Below, piece after piece: positions 39,889 to 52,100 of a stretch of DNA of 64,000 nt. This DNA is from Astropecten irregularis (taxonomy: Eukaryota > Echinodermata > Asteroidea > Paxillosida > Astropectinidae), in NCBI GenBank assembly GCA_963971285.1, contig OZ020255.1, positions 19,499,046 to 19,563,045 of the forward strand. Direction: 5' to 3'. The notes below the pieces were generated by a model. That model had not been told where the DNA came from. It did no database searches and saw only the letters and a program-made list of their open reading frames with translations. Numbering within the stretch: the stretch's first letter is position 1; each line of letters begins with the position of its first letter. The position numbers and the translations under genes are program-made.

Positions 39889-42800
39889 GGTGGAATCTTC
39901 GATGTCTAACAAATGCCTACTTTATTCACTTCACCACCAAATAACAAAATCAGCCCAATCGTACAGACGGTCCAAACCAGACACTGGTTTACTACTTTAA
40001 ACTCAGCGACGGCAATGCCAACAAATCATACAAATATTTTGTACAAGTCCATGTAGGCCAACATGTACAGTATCACCATTACTGGCGTGAAAAGGGGCGT
40101 CTATCCATGCGACTAACCACAGTCAGACTGCGGATATTGTCCACACACCACACTACATGTATATACCAGGAATTACGAACGGTATACATCCAGCAAACAA
40201 GCAGGAAATAGTATAGGCCTACGCTTTCCGTGGCACGTATACAACAATGCACAGGTATATAATATTCCATGCACTAGTTTAGAACTTGGTGAATAAAAGG
40301 ACAATGTGTGCATGGCAATGAAATTATGCAAATATTGACCTTCGGTGACAGGGAAGACAACTTCACATAATGACAGAAGCCATTCCGTCCCTTTTATCAT
40401 ATAGGCCGCGCCACTTCGCCGGTTTACTATTAAAACGACTAAACAAACTTCTCTTCAGATTAAAATGAATTATATTTTCAAGGTTCAAGTTTCATGCTGG
40501 TTGCGCTTCATATGGTGTGCCAAGGTTACAAAAGTTAATCATAAATATATTGGTAAATACAAGTAATAAACTAGTAATCATCAGCCAAAATGACCTGAAA
40601 TATATCAAATGCTTAAAGTTAGGAGGGCCTGACGCGTTTCGATCCAAACAGGATCTTTCTGAAAGGATCGAAACGCGTCAGGCCCTTCTAACTTTAAGCA
40701 TAATTGTACTGATTAATAAAGTATGTTGTTATTTATGGACAATTAATTTCGAATCCATTTTCGGGTGTGTTTGTTGAAGACCAGGGATCTATTTCATAAA
40801 CTGTAGGAAAATTGCTAAGTACTTTTTATGAAATAGAGCCCAGGAATTATTTTCGCCGTCATGTGCACCTTTAGTCTGGCGACTGTTGGTTGTTCTAGTC
40901 TGAACTTGGAGTGAACACAGTGGGGCTCCATCACTGTTTGCAGAATGAAGTGACGAGAAGAAATTGAAAGTGATTCGCGTCTCAGCGGGAAGCCCCTTGC
41001 GTTTCGTGATGCGATTCAAATACGATCACATTACACATTATTAATGTCAAGTATGTCCGTAATGACTATTCAAGAGTACATGATACAGTATACGCAGCGT
41101 ATAAACAGTCTGAGTAAGAAAAATCGACACTTATTAATTTTCTGGGGACTGTAACTTGGTTCGGGAACGTCCTTTGTTTTTATCATCTGTACAAAAAGAG
41201 TCAAACCTCAGGTAATGTTCTCTTTTATGATGCTGACCCAATTTTTGGTGAATTCAGATCAACAAATGAGAGGAATGCAACTTTTTAGTACCTGACTTTC
41301 AAACACTGACACGCCGGAACGATCGTAAATACATCATTCCGTCGCGCTGTTCTCCGTTGGTGTTTTTACCCCAAGAATTTGGCCCTCAATAATCACCTGA
41401 AACCCCGCCCTCTTCCCACCGTAATGCTGTCATGCAGTTATTCAGCAAGAAGACAGTGCAATCTAGTACATGTAATGTGGGTGTTTGTAAGTTTAAAAGT
41501 AAATTCGATCACCTCCATGGTTCTATATATACATGTATATAGAAGGGGATACCGAACTTTACAATAGCCTATATTTTGTGGGTCAGACTTATTTGCACTG
41601 CAGTGACCTGTCGGTGAAACTCTATAATGCTGGAGCGGTCCGTGTAGACACGTAGGGTCTGATCGAAACATCGGTACCGACTCCATTTCGTTCATCCATT
41701 TTAAAGTACTGTAACAGCAAGAAGATTTAGAATGTAGCCTATGTAATGTGGGTGTTTGTAAGTTTAAAAGCAAGTTCTATCACCTCTATGTTCTATGGAG
41801 GGGATCCCGAACTTTACAATCGCTTATTGTGGGTCAAACATGCCAGTTTCGAAGATATAGAAATGTACTTTGACCGTCTAGTTTAAATTTTGGGTTTAAA
41901 TTTGCTGAAAACGGATATGTACTTTGAACATGAACTGAAGTTTTTGTTTAATACCAGAAGACACGTAAAATAAACAGCTCTAAACTGTCAACTGCTGTTT
42001 CTACGAAGGCCTGTAGCATTAGGTCTTTTTCAAAAACATTCGTCGCGTCAGTGACACATCATATTTTCAGGTTTGGACGAAATAAGAGCAGAATGACTGA
42101 TACTAATACGCCTACGGGGCGAAGGAATTTATCAGCACAGCACCGGGTTTGGAAATACCGAGAAATTTCACGATGCAACAGGAAAATCCGGTCTATAATA
42201 AAATCCCTGCGCCTGTGCCAAATCGACCACAACAAGACAAATGTCACCAGGGCAGCTTCATGCATTGGTGTAGAACTCTACTGCCGACGGTAAAACATCT
42301 TGGATCAATGCCAAACCCAAAGAGCGGAGGGGAAAACCTTGGAAAGGTTTTGACTTTTAAGAGAATTTGGTGGGGGGTTTCACTTTCAAGCCAACTCGAG
42401 TTTCGAACACAACAATCGGTTACAGTTACAGTATAGGTCTGTCCTGTAACCTCATCACCAGACCCAAACATACGGCCAAACCACCTGTCACATATTCCCC
42501 TATAAAGCTGAGCTTCTGAAAGCTTAGGCTAAAATGCAACTATTTCCCATGTAAATTATGCACACATTTTATATAAAAGAAAGACAGAAAGATACTTCAA
42601 ATGAAATGGGAGTGCGGCTACTGTCACCATGGAGGTAAAAATAGCTGTAACTTGTTGTAGGCCAAAACCTCACTTGACATATGTTTTGGATAATTCACAG
42701 ACCACTAAATAATGTCCTAATCATCAAATAACCACTTAGGGAAACTGACTCAATCGTATGTCGATCGTTGAAAGGTGAACTTACAGAAAAATTAAATGGG

Positions 42801-42932
42801 GTAGGATTCGAACCAGCGACCTCCTGGAGTGTATACGGTATTCAGGAAGTTGCTGGTTCGAATCCGCTTTGTTCACCTTTCAATAAATAATTCCCTGATA
42901 GATAGTTGGTGACCCTTTGAAACTGGGCTTAC
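39889..42932. other. Spacer between the two PLAT first exons
   Basis: No exon recognised. It should hold the promoter of form 1, which I cannot point to. Repeats: a 35-bp-arm palindrome (40611-40699), a direct duplication (41447-41592 and 41719-41850) around a repeat at 41593-41700, and a tRNA-like B-box pair at 42798-42884. Confidence 0.5.
40611..40699. repeat. Large palindrome with 35-bp arms
   Basis: Left arm GCTTAAAGTTAGGAGGGCC continues through GACGCGTTTCGATCC; the right arm is its reverse complement with one mismatch, after a 19-nt loop. Diverged relatives occur near 12160-12225, 20160-20240 and 55840-55925. Foldback repeat family with arms containing GACGCGTTTCGATC. Confidence 0.75.
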
Positions 42933-43532
42933 CTGGGAAGGAAGTCCCACTTCTGGAGCCTGACTCTTGAAGTTGTAAAGCCTCCTAATCTCCTCCATTT
43001 CTTCCTTGCGCTGGGTGTCTTTCAGGGGGTCATTCTGGGGCAACACGGCGTCATACATCTGGTACATCACCCTCTTCTTAGCTGGAATCCAGCGGTGGAC
43101 GGGGAACACGTACGGTCCCTTCTTCTCGCCGGTCTTGGGCACCTCGTAGATGTCGATCTTCTCCAGGTACCAGGGGTCGAAGGCGCCGTGCTGGTCCCTC
43201 CAGATCTCGATCTTGGCCACCGAACCGAAGTCGGCTGACAGCTTCTTCTTGAACTCGTCCGTCTTGCCCCTCTCGAAGTCATCACGGAGAAGACGGTCCA
43301 GCTTGAGCTCCTTAGAGGCCACCTGATCCTGGTTGTGAAGAGTGATGAAGATGTTGGCGTCCGTGCCAGCCCCCTTCATGTCCCCCGTCTTGACCAGGAT
43401 CTTGTAGTAGGTGTGTGCGTCGGCCAGATTGTCCTCTGAAGCTGTCCGGCTTGAGTTGGTCATCCCCACTCCGGCGGCATCCGTGTCGTCGTCGGATTTA
43501 CCCATTCCACAACAAGCAATGAAACACGCCAT
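42933..43532 (-). CDS. Second PLAT first exon of the lipoxygenase locus (form 2)
   Basis: 200 codons, MACFIACCGMGKSDDD to GLPSQ, ending at a GTAAGC donor in phase 0, the same junction as form 1. The PLAT domain spans about residues 41-150 and is highly similar to form 1 ([44 protein letters not shown]). No further catalytic exons lie between this exon and form 1, and only one catalytic set exists in the window. So it is either an alternative first exon from a second promoter, splicing to 18852, or the remnant of a tandem gene. Both forms begin with a Cys-rich peptide and an acidic linker. Intact frame and splice site argue for use. Confidence 0.8.
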
Positions 43533-44245
43533 GATGGAAAAGTCTGGTTAAATCCTGGGTACTTGCACTGCCTGTACTCGACTGACGAAGAGGCGTATAC
43601 GTACTGACTCGAGTATAAGCAGTGCAAGCACTAGCCAACTATACTACAGTGCAGTAGACTGACCCCGTATGTATATTCAATGTAGCCTTCAACTGCGTAG
43701 GGAACGCACGTTAAAGCGCATAGTGTCCTTGCAGCTCTATGGACGAACCAGACAACGAACAATCATTGTGACTACTTTCAATTGATCAGGCCCTGTTCAT
43801 ACTTCCTCACCGTGCAAGTCCCCCACACATAACCCTACAGCATACCCACCCACACAACGCACACATCGACCCGTCAGAACACAGTGAATTCAAAACAACA
43901 CTTGGTTGGTGTCTTTTATGACATGAAGTTATAGGAGGTCAGTTGTCATTGTCCACACGATTAGGCCACTGGCTGTTATTATCGTGCATTCAATGTTGAG
44001 GTTCCACGCAACTGGGTGGAAGAACATAAGACCCAGGTACAATAAAATGAAGGCCCAAGAGCTGTTCCCATGGGGGACGACCTCACAGAATTAACCCCTT
44101 TTTCCCACCACCACCACTACTAGTAGTGGCGATGTCAAAACCATACCTCACATTACGTGATTACGTTGGTTACGTGACGTGAAGACGGAAACTTGATTAT
44201 TAGGTTTCATGAGATTGACATTTTAATTGAAACTGACTTTTTAAA

Positions 44246-44756
44246 GGTATATCATACTTTAGTTTTTGTCAAAGAAGTACAGATTCATGGGCAAGAATAT
44301 CAAGGAAGATACACTGACAGTCATCTGTGAAAATTTCAGTCTCATACGTACGGTGCCCACTTTTTGAGAAAACAGTGAAAAACTGCCACAATATTTCTTA
44401 AAGGTATAATTAGTATCATACTTTGGTTTTTGTCAAAGAAGTACAGATTAATGGACACAAATATCAAGTCACAGATACAGTAACTGTCATCTGTGAAAAT
44501 TTCAGTCCCATACCGTACGGTGCCCACTTTTTGAGAAAACAGTGAAAACGGCCACAGTACTTCTTTTCTCTTTTATTTTTGATCTTTTAAAAGACCAAAA
44601 ATAATTTTGGGCACTGGTTTTACTCTTTTCTAGATAACTACAACATTTCAGGTAGTTTAATTGTAACGGTATGTTTCTACCATCACAATCTTTATTTTGG
44701 TAAATCTGTGAAGATTTCTGTTTCGCCAGTATGCTACCAAAGTATGATAACTATCT
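44246..44756. mobile_element. MITE family A, partial plus full copy in tandem
   Basis: A 5' fragment (44246-44402) stops after the CCACAATATTTCTTAAAGG phrase and a second copy begins at once (44403-44756). Both have GTCAAAGAAGTACAGATT and the CATCTGTGAAAATTTCAGTC block. It looks like insertion of one copy into another with loss of the remainder. Confidence 0.6.
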
Positions 44757-45143
44757 TTAAACATAAGGCGGCATTGGAGCTATGCTTATAGAAGCGATTA
44801 CGGTACTTGGGAGTTCATGGCAGAAGAATTTATACAGCAAAGTAAATTTGTATAGCAAAGTAAATATAAGCGATCAATGTATACTATATGCAACTGTATA
44901 CGTCTATGTAAACAAACCCTTGTAACTTTGGAGAATGTGTACAAGGTATGCGAGGGTATCATTTTATTACATGTAAGTGACAAAACCGTAAATCTGACAT
45001 CCGACCTGCAATTTCATGCTTCAGAGTATCTGACTAGATTGTGCATGTCATTACCGGGGTCGTACGTGAGATTCCGGAGGTCGCTGGTTCGAATCCCACT
45101 CCAGCCAGTTTTTCTTTGTTCACTTTTCAAGTAACGGCTTAAA

Positions 45144-45505
45144 GGTAATATCATACTTTGGTTTTTGTCAAAGAAATACAGAAGTTAATGGACAAAAATA
45201 TCAAGGAAGACACAATAACAGTCATCTGTGACAATTTTAGACCCATACGGTTCCCACTTTTTGAGAAAACGGTAAAAAAACGGCCACAGTATTTCTCAAG
45301 TCTTTTCTCTTTTAATTTTGATCTTTAAAAGATCAACAATAATTTTGCTCACTGGTTTTACTCTTTTCTGGATAAATACAACATTTCATGCAGGCAGACA
45401 AATTGTAACAGTATGTTTCTACCATCACCATCTTTATACCCTGTAAGTTAGAGGTAAATCTGTGAGGTTTTCTGTTTCGGTTTGCTACCAAAGTATGATA
45501 CTACC
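45144..45505. mobile_element. MITE family A copy
   Basis: From GGTAATATCATACTTTGG to CCAAAGTATGATACTACC, about 360 bp, forward orientation. Confidence 0.7.
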
Positions 45506-46158
45506 TTTAATTAATGTAGGCATATGCCTAAATAAGCCCTTTTCTTGTCTATTATAGATGTAATTATTTCTACATTCAACATCAAACCTCGACTAGTGAG
45601 AAAGCACACTTGGTCACCCTTTTTCTGAAAATATCTTGAAAGATCTGTGTTTTCCAACAAACACCATAGGCCTATTGACAATAATTGTCAATATGAATGC
45701 AAACTTTAAATGCTAAAGGTATATTCATGGTTCACCTCGATATCGTTGTCCTTTTACGGGATTACATTGTGAAACATTTGTTCTTCGACATTTTGCTTCG
45801 GTCGCAATCACTGCCCTGGGAATGATACTGCGAAACCAAATATTTCAGTCATGTTGATAAATTGAAACCAAACCCGATCGAGTCAGTTTCTATCACCTGA
45901 CAAAGATTGATCATAAAAAGAGACAACTTAAAAGGTACAACTGCATGCAGCTTTCCTCGACGAAAATATAAGACTTCGTTTTGTAGATTCTTGTGTTTAA
46001 GAGATTTGACATGATTTCTTTTCTTCAATTGATTAATTGATTGGTGGATAGTTTGCAGTTTTCAAAAATGACGCAAAATATTTACCAACCGCGCAGCACA
46101 TGGGGTAAAGTAACTCTTCATGCTTATTGTGCGCATACGAATATAGACTGCATTTAAA

Positions 46159-46500
46159 GGTAGAATCATACTTTGGTAAGTGACCAAAACAGAAATGTTC
46201 ATAGATTTACGTATAACGTTCAGGGTATGAATATGATGCTAGTAGAAACCTACCGTTAAAATGTTTCCGCCTGAAATGGTGTATTTATCAAGAAATTAGT
46301 AAAACAACGACCGAAAATCTTTTAAAAGATCAAAAATAAAAGAGAAAAGACTTAAGAAATACTGTGGCTGTTTTTCACTGTTTGCTAAAAAAGTGGGCAC
46401 CGTATTGGACTGAAATTTCACAGATGATTGTTACTGTACATGTATCTGTCTTTATATGTTTGCCCATGAATCTGTATTTCTTTGACAAAAACCAAAGATC
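46159..46500. mobile_element. MITE family A copy, reversed
   Basis: Starts GGTAGAATCATACTTTGG and carries the family interior as its reverse complement (GATCAAAAATAAAAGAGAAA). The far end is truncated after AAAAACCAAAGATCAG. Confidence 0.65.
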
Positions 46501-47193
46501 AGTGGTTGTTATACCGAAATAAAATCCGCCATCTGGTTTATGCTAATTCAGTAAAGTTCAACTTGACATAGGTATTACATACAGCGATCACGTGATACGC
46601 ACATATGGTTAAGCGACAATTAAGCCGTAAAGTTCAAGGAAATATAAGAATACACCCCCCCCGCCCTTCCCCCGCTAGCAGTACCGGGATATAGGAAACC
46701 ATAATTGCCACAGTAATCAGAGTTCAAATCACTTTAGAACGATATATCCTGGTCTTTGGTTCAAACAGCTGAATGGGCCATCGGTTCCCAGAAATGTAGT
46801 CTGCATTCAATAGCACCGTCAAACATTATCTCAACTACTGTGGTGTTACAGTACTCAAAACACATACAAGTACTGTACTTGTTTCTATAGTGGTATTATG
46901 TGTACATAAATAAGATTTAAAAAAATACACAAAATAAATACAAGACCCGAAATAACTCGAAAGAGTCACTTTAACTTCAGTAACTTTAATAGCTTTTTCA
47001 TATGCGTTTCCTTTCACGAACGGAAATTTCCCTACCATAAACATTTCCCTCTCCATCTACAGGTGCTGTTTCGATGACACTCTGCTAGTCTGCTTACTCA
47101 CGAATAGTGCTGTACTCATCGAATAATTCATTAAACAAATAGCAAATAGCGAATAGTTTCAAGGTCGGTTATTCGAATAAACGATACTTATAA

Positions 47194-47646
47194 GGTAGTA
47201 TCATACTTCGGATTTTGTCAAAGAAATACAGATTCATGGGCAAAAATGTCAAGGAAGATACAGTAACTGTCATCTGTGAACATTTCAGTCCCATACGATG
47301 CCACCTTTTTGAGAAAACAGTGAAAACGGCCACAATACACGGGTTTACACTTCGGCGGTTTTGATCGCGACTTCAAAACGAGGCACTATCACGCATGCGC
47401 TTTTTTCGAAGTGTAAACCCGTGTATATTTCTCAAGTCTGTTCTCTTTTATTTTTGGTCTTTAAAAGATCAAAAACAATTTTGGTCACTGGTTTTGCTCT
47501 TTTCTGGATAAATACAGCATTTCAGGCAGAACAATTTTAACAGTGTGTTTCTACCATCACCATCTTTATACCCTGTAAGTTATAGGTAAATCTGTGAAGA
47601 TTTCTGTTTCGGTATGCTACCAAACTAACCAAAGTATGATACTACC
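47194..47646. mobile_element. MITE family A copy carrying a nested MITE
   Basis: From GGTAGTATCATACTTCGG to CAAAGTATGATACTACC. It is 88 bp longer than its siblings because of an insertion at 47337-47424. Confidence 0.7.
47337..47424. mobile_element. 88-bp nested MITE with perfect 18-bp inverted ends
   Basis: ACACGGGTTTACACTTCG at the left and its exact reverse complement at the right, flanked by AT on both sides. Sibling copies read CACAATATTTCT at this place, so the empty site is visible and the duplication is 2 bp, as in Tc1/mariner-type transposition (TA if the borders are shifted by one). Confidence 0.8.
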
Positions 47647-48942
47647 TCTTAGAAAATATTCAACACCGACAAACAAAATTCTGTACTCAATAGCACTACG
47701 CACTTTTGCTAGAAATAGCACCGAACCTCAGACAAACATTGCAACGTGGCCATGTGGTGAGTGGAGGTATGTGTGCGCGTGCAAGCACTGTGTGACGTCA
47801 TTAGTGTGGAACGCTATTCCTCCATGAAGAGCATTGCTGCATTATTTGGTTTTAAGCACCAAATTTTAATTCAAGTGGAAAATCATCAGTTAGTGTACAA
47901 AATCGTTCCCTCAACCAAAGAGCCAGGAAGCTCTATGAAAGCTCTATGACTCAACAAAGAAAACTTTCTTCACTTTCAGAAATGACGCCTGTAAAAGTTT
48001 GTGTAGAACAAATCTTGGTCTGTTTTAATAAAGGTCAACAAGGAATATCAGCGTTAATATCAATGATAAATGGAGGGCCGAAATAAAAAATAAATTGGTT
48101 TCAGACTTCCAGTTAATTTGAACAGTAAATTCCTAAATGGTTGTCAGATTTTCAGTTGATGTTTAAACGTTAAAACCTGTAATTCTCAACACCTTTTTAG
48201 ACAGTCAAAGTGTTTTTCTTCATAATTTCAACTGTGATTCTAAGTCTGCAAAACAGTATTCATGGCAGCAACCCGTAATGTTTGTACCATTGACTAAATG
48301 TCTTTGCAGTACTGCAAAAGTGTGGTGCTATTATTTTCTGAACCCCCCCCCCCCCCCATACAATCCCCCCTTTCAATCAATGCAATTTTGTGCTGACGAC
48401 ACAAATCACTCAACAACTTTATAAATTTGTCCAAAATATATATTTTGATCATTATGTACAGCTATACATCCTGTACATTTCTGCAATCCAAAGTTACAGG
48501 GTTAACAGGGTGCCACGTGTGGGATGTGAACCAGGGACCCAAGGGACCACAAACAATGGACTACTCCAAAAGTCAGATGCATCATTACATGCAAACGTCT
48601 GCAGTATTATCCATACACACTCAACATACACTCATAGCACTGGGCACACCAGATTCTGTTCATGAGAACACTTGTAGTAAGAAATGTACTGAAATCTGCT
48701 GAGTGAGTACACTCACTGTAACAAGTGTAGCAGATTCTACCATTCTGTGCACACTCACCTAACAGGTGTACTGGATTCTGCCAGCTACAAGAACACTGGT
48801 TAGAGCCAATATTGAATATTACTATTGACTAAACAACTTTGACATGGCTTCACTGCAAAATCATGTGCTCCAATATTTAATTGATTAATGTACACCTGTT
48901 TGGCAAATAAGGGTCCTGCTTGAAACAGAGTAAAATGGTTTT

Positions 48943-49176
48943 TCATTTGATGTCCAGTTTAACTTTGATGTTCATCGCCGATAGTTCAGCCAAGAGGTAC
49001 TTGAAGACGTAAGGTATCGTGATCAGGTCGATGTGATCAGCTGACTGGCACGTCCCGCAGGTCCACTTTTTGCTGGAGCCAAAGAGGGCGCTATTGATGC
49101 TGTCTGATTCACTGTCCGCACTCTGCTTGTCCAGCTTAATGCCAAGGATCGTTCCGCACTTGGTGCAAATGTGGCT
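48943..49176 (-). CDS. POLR1B: POLR1B terminal exon with C-terminal zinc ribbon
   Basis: 77 residues from [12 protein letters not shown] to the end, KVKLDIK, then TGA at 48943-48945. The paired Cys motifs (ICTKC and TCGTC) form the zinc ribbon contacting the clamp and RPA-type partners in Pol I. The end matches the conserved [15 protein letters not shown] terminus (here [12 protein letters not shown]). Confidence 0.92.
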   Translation of the reverse strand, partial: SHICTKCGTILGIKLDKQSADSESDSINSALFGSSKKWTCGTCQSADHIDLITIPYVFKYLLAELSAMNIKVKLDIK

Positions 49177-52100
49177 CTGTAAGAGAGGAGAAATCGTAAA
49201 CAAAATGTTACAAACGTTTTGCTTTTGTTGTTTTCTGGACCAAAGATGCATGGAAGATTGTTATGTGTCAATAAGTAGGGTCTGACATTCTGATCCCAGC
49301 AGGATATTTCTCAAAGGCTCATTGACAAGGGGACAAATAAAGATATACATTAATGGATGATATGATCAGAACGAAGGACAGAGTGACCAGGGGAACAAGG
49401 AAAGTATGCAATAAGGCTGGGAAACCAGCAAATAATATTACATTGTATTATTCTGCCTGTCTGCAGTTTAAGAAAGAACTATTAAACTCGACACACGACC
49501 GGGGAAATCTTAGCAAGACAGGTTGATGACAGACACAGATGCTTACCATACTCTTATCCGAGCAATTGAGGAGTCTGTCCTGGAGGAGGAACGATGTCCC
49601 GTGGGCCAGGAGGGAATCCCGTTCCATCTCACCGAAGCGAATACCGCCAGCTCGCTTTCTCCCTTTGATGGGCTGATGTGTGAGGATGTCAATGGGACCC
49701 GTCGAGCGAACCTGGATAAACAAAGAAAAATCCAGCTAGGATAAGGTTTGTGGTATTGAGGAGAAGACAGCAACAACTGTCAGAACTTCCTCTGGTTACA
49801 CACGCATGGTCCACTATACAAAAATTATAACACAAGCATACAATGAGTAAGACTTGCGGAGACACCATGTATAACACTCTGTTTGGAAAGTGTGTGGTCC
49901 TGAGAAGGACCGATGAAAGTAAGTTCTCGACGTTTCGACCAGTGTGCTCAGGAGAGAGAGAGCATGAAACACAAGCATGAAATGAAGCATTCTGATTTGG
50001 ACGTGAGAAGGCGTCACTAGAGTTTGCAGAAGGGCCAGACGACCTTATCAAACTGACCTGAAACTTATCAGACACCATGTGTCTAAGCCGCTGGTAGTAA
50101 ACCACGCCAAAGAAGATGTCGGCTTCTAGCTCTCTGCCGCTAACTCCACTGTACATTCTCTCTGTCCCGTAGTAATTATATCCGGCTAAGAAATTAATTG
50201 ATAAAAGAAGAAAAAAAAGAACAGAAAAAATTACTAAAGTGGAATTCGAACCTTCAACCTGGGACTTCCAGTAAAAGTGCTCTACCAATCCTGCCTTACA
50301 TCCATGATACCTTCCATCGTCAAATATATTCTTAAAGAGCAGCTTTCCTAACAAACTTTGGGACTTGTTTCCTTCAACCAAAAACAGGTCAGATGAAAAC
50401 AAATGTTTAATGTAAAAAAAGACAAAAAGTTCAACTTTAACAGAAGGTTTGTCTAAAGGAGGAATACTTCTTTGGAGTATGTCTTTTTGGCTAAAGTAAT
50501 CCCTTGTCCATCTGCCTGCGTGGGTGATAACCCAATCCAGAGTTCCCAACCAAAAACTCAGGGATTTTGAAACACAGCCTCATGCTGTCTTCTCCAATGG
50601 AGCCTTCTAGCCTGTCAATCAAACTGTGCACATTGACCAATTGGAGGAAGCCTTTTAATCAGGTGACCACAAAAGCCTAGGTCAAACTCGATCACTTGAG
50701 GTATATAAAACACACATGGGCGGGGCTTAAGAGCAAAGCCAGAACGGTGCATTGTACCTGCCGTTAAGAGTCTGCCAAAGTAGTCGATCGCAGGCTCGTC
50801 CTCGGAAAACGTGAATGGCGTAGCATCGTGGCACAGACCGTGTAGACTCCCCGACTTGCCAGCCATACTCTCAATCATCATACCTGCATGGCCAGGGAGG
50901 AAAATATACGATACTTCAACAAGAGCTTGGGTAGGATTCGAACAGGGGACCAATAAAAAACACAAGGAGCTATCAGGGAGTGTGTATTGGTGGTGATTTA
51001 ATGGTGAGATTATAGGTACATGGGGTGTGTAGTGTTAGGCAAGAAGGTTACACTACAAGGGCACCAAGGCATGACCGAGGGGCATCATGGCACTGTACAA
51101 TGAGGAACAAGGCAATGACAGTAGCCAGAGGCACAAAGCCAATGAGCAGATGTACCAAAGCAATAATAAACGCAGGCACCAAAACATTGACTATAGGCAA
51201 CAAGGCAATGACCAGGGGCATCAAGGCAATGACCAGCAGCAACAGGGCAATGACTAGGGGCACTAGAAAATGGCAAAAAACAAAGACAGTGCCAAGGTCC
51301 ACCATGTACCAAGGCAGTAACCATTAGGGACACCATGGCATAGGCCAGGGGCAGCAAGGCAATCATCTTTATCTTTGTATTCTCTGTGGGCATGTTTAAC
51401 GTACCGATGGTCATTCTGGAGGGGAAACCGTGAGGATTGAAGATAATATCCGGTGTCATTCCACTCTCAGTGAACGGCATGTTCTCTGTTGGCCATTGCT
51501 GACTGCATATGCCCTTCTGACCGTGCCGACTGGAAAACTTGTCCCCGATTATCGGATTCCTCTGAAAAAATTGAAAACAAAATAATTGTCCTAAAACATA
51601 ACCATAGTCTGGTTTCCCAATTCTTCTGCATGCTGTAAAAATCATGTATAATATATTTTGTACATTAAGGATTTACAAACATCCAATTCATAAGAAAATA
51701 ATTCATCTTATTCTTTACAAATCATTCATTCTCTAAAATGGCAGATATTTGTTTCTATGGAAATAGCGCCCTCTATAGATTGAAGGTGACCCACCTCTAT
51801 TCTGAGTTGTATGAATGCCTGCTGGCATTCGCAGGTACGAGCCTCGATTCCGGTGAGTTTGATGTTGTCAACGATTCCCGTTTCCATGCCTTTGTATCTA
51901 TGGGTCTTGTATTGTTTCGTCTCCAAATCGTACGTTCTAAAACATGCAGACACGAACAATCAACTATTTATAATAAATCAGTCACATTTTCAAATAAAAT
52001 ATCAAATAACCTCAAGGGGAACTGAGGATATGGCGGTGTGTGCGTGGTTTCATGGCTTCTGACTGCCAAACGAACACAGATAATTGACTATTGGGATCAC

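Larger units (their letters stand above)
43533..48942. other. Intergenic MITE-rich region
   Basis: Between the PLAT exon and the 3' end of POLR1B I see no gene. It contains five family A MITE copies, a nested 88-bp MITE, a family C MITE and a SINE fragment at 45075-45135. A promoter for the second PLAT exon should lie just above 43532 but is not recognisable. Confidence 0.55.

Noticed and set aside
48490..48715. Two overlapping 91-codon frames near 48.4-48.7 kb
   Set aside because: Contain a SINE-like GTGGGATGTGAACCAGGGACC-type phrase in part and short ACTCA repeats; no protein resemblance.
51048..51327. Overlapping ~85-100-codon frames on both strands
   Set aside because: Products of a degenerate minisatellite in a POLR1B intron.
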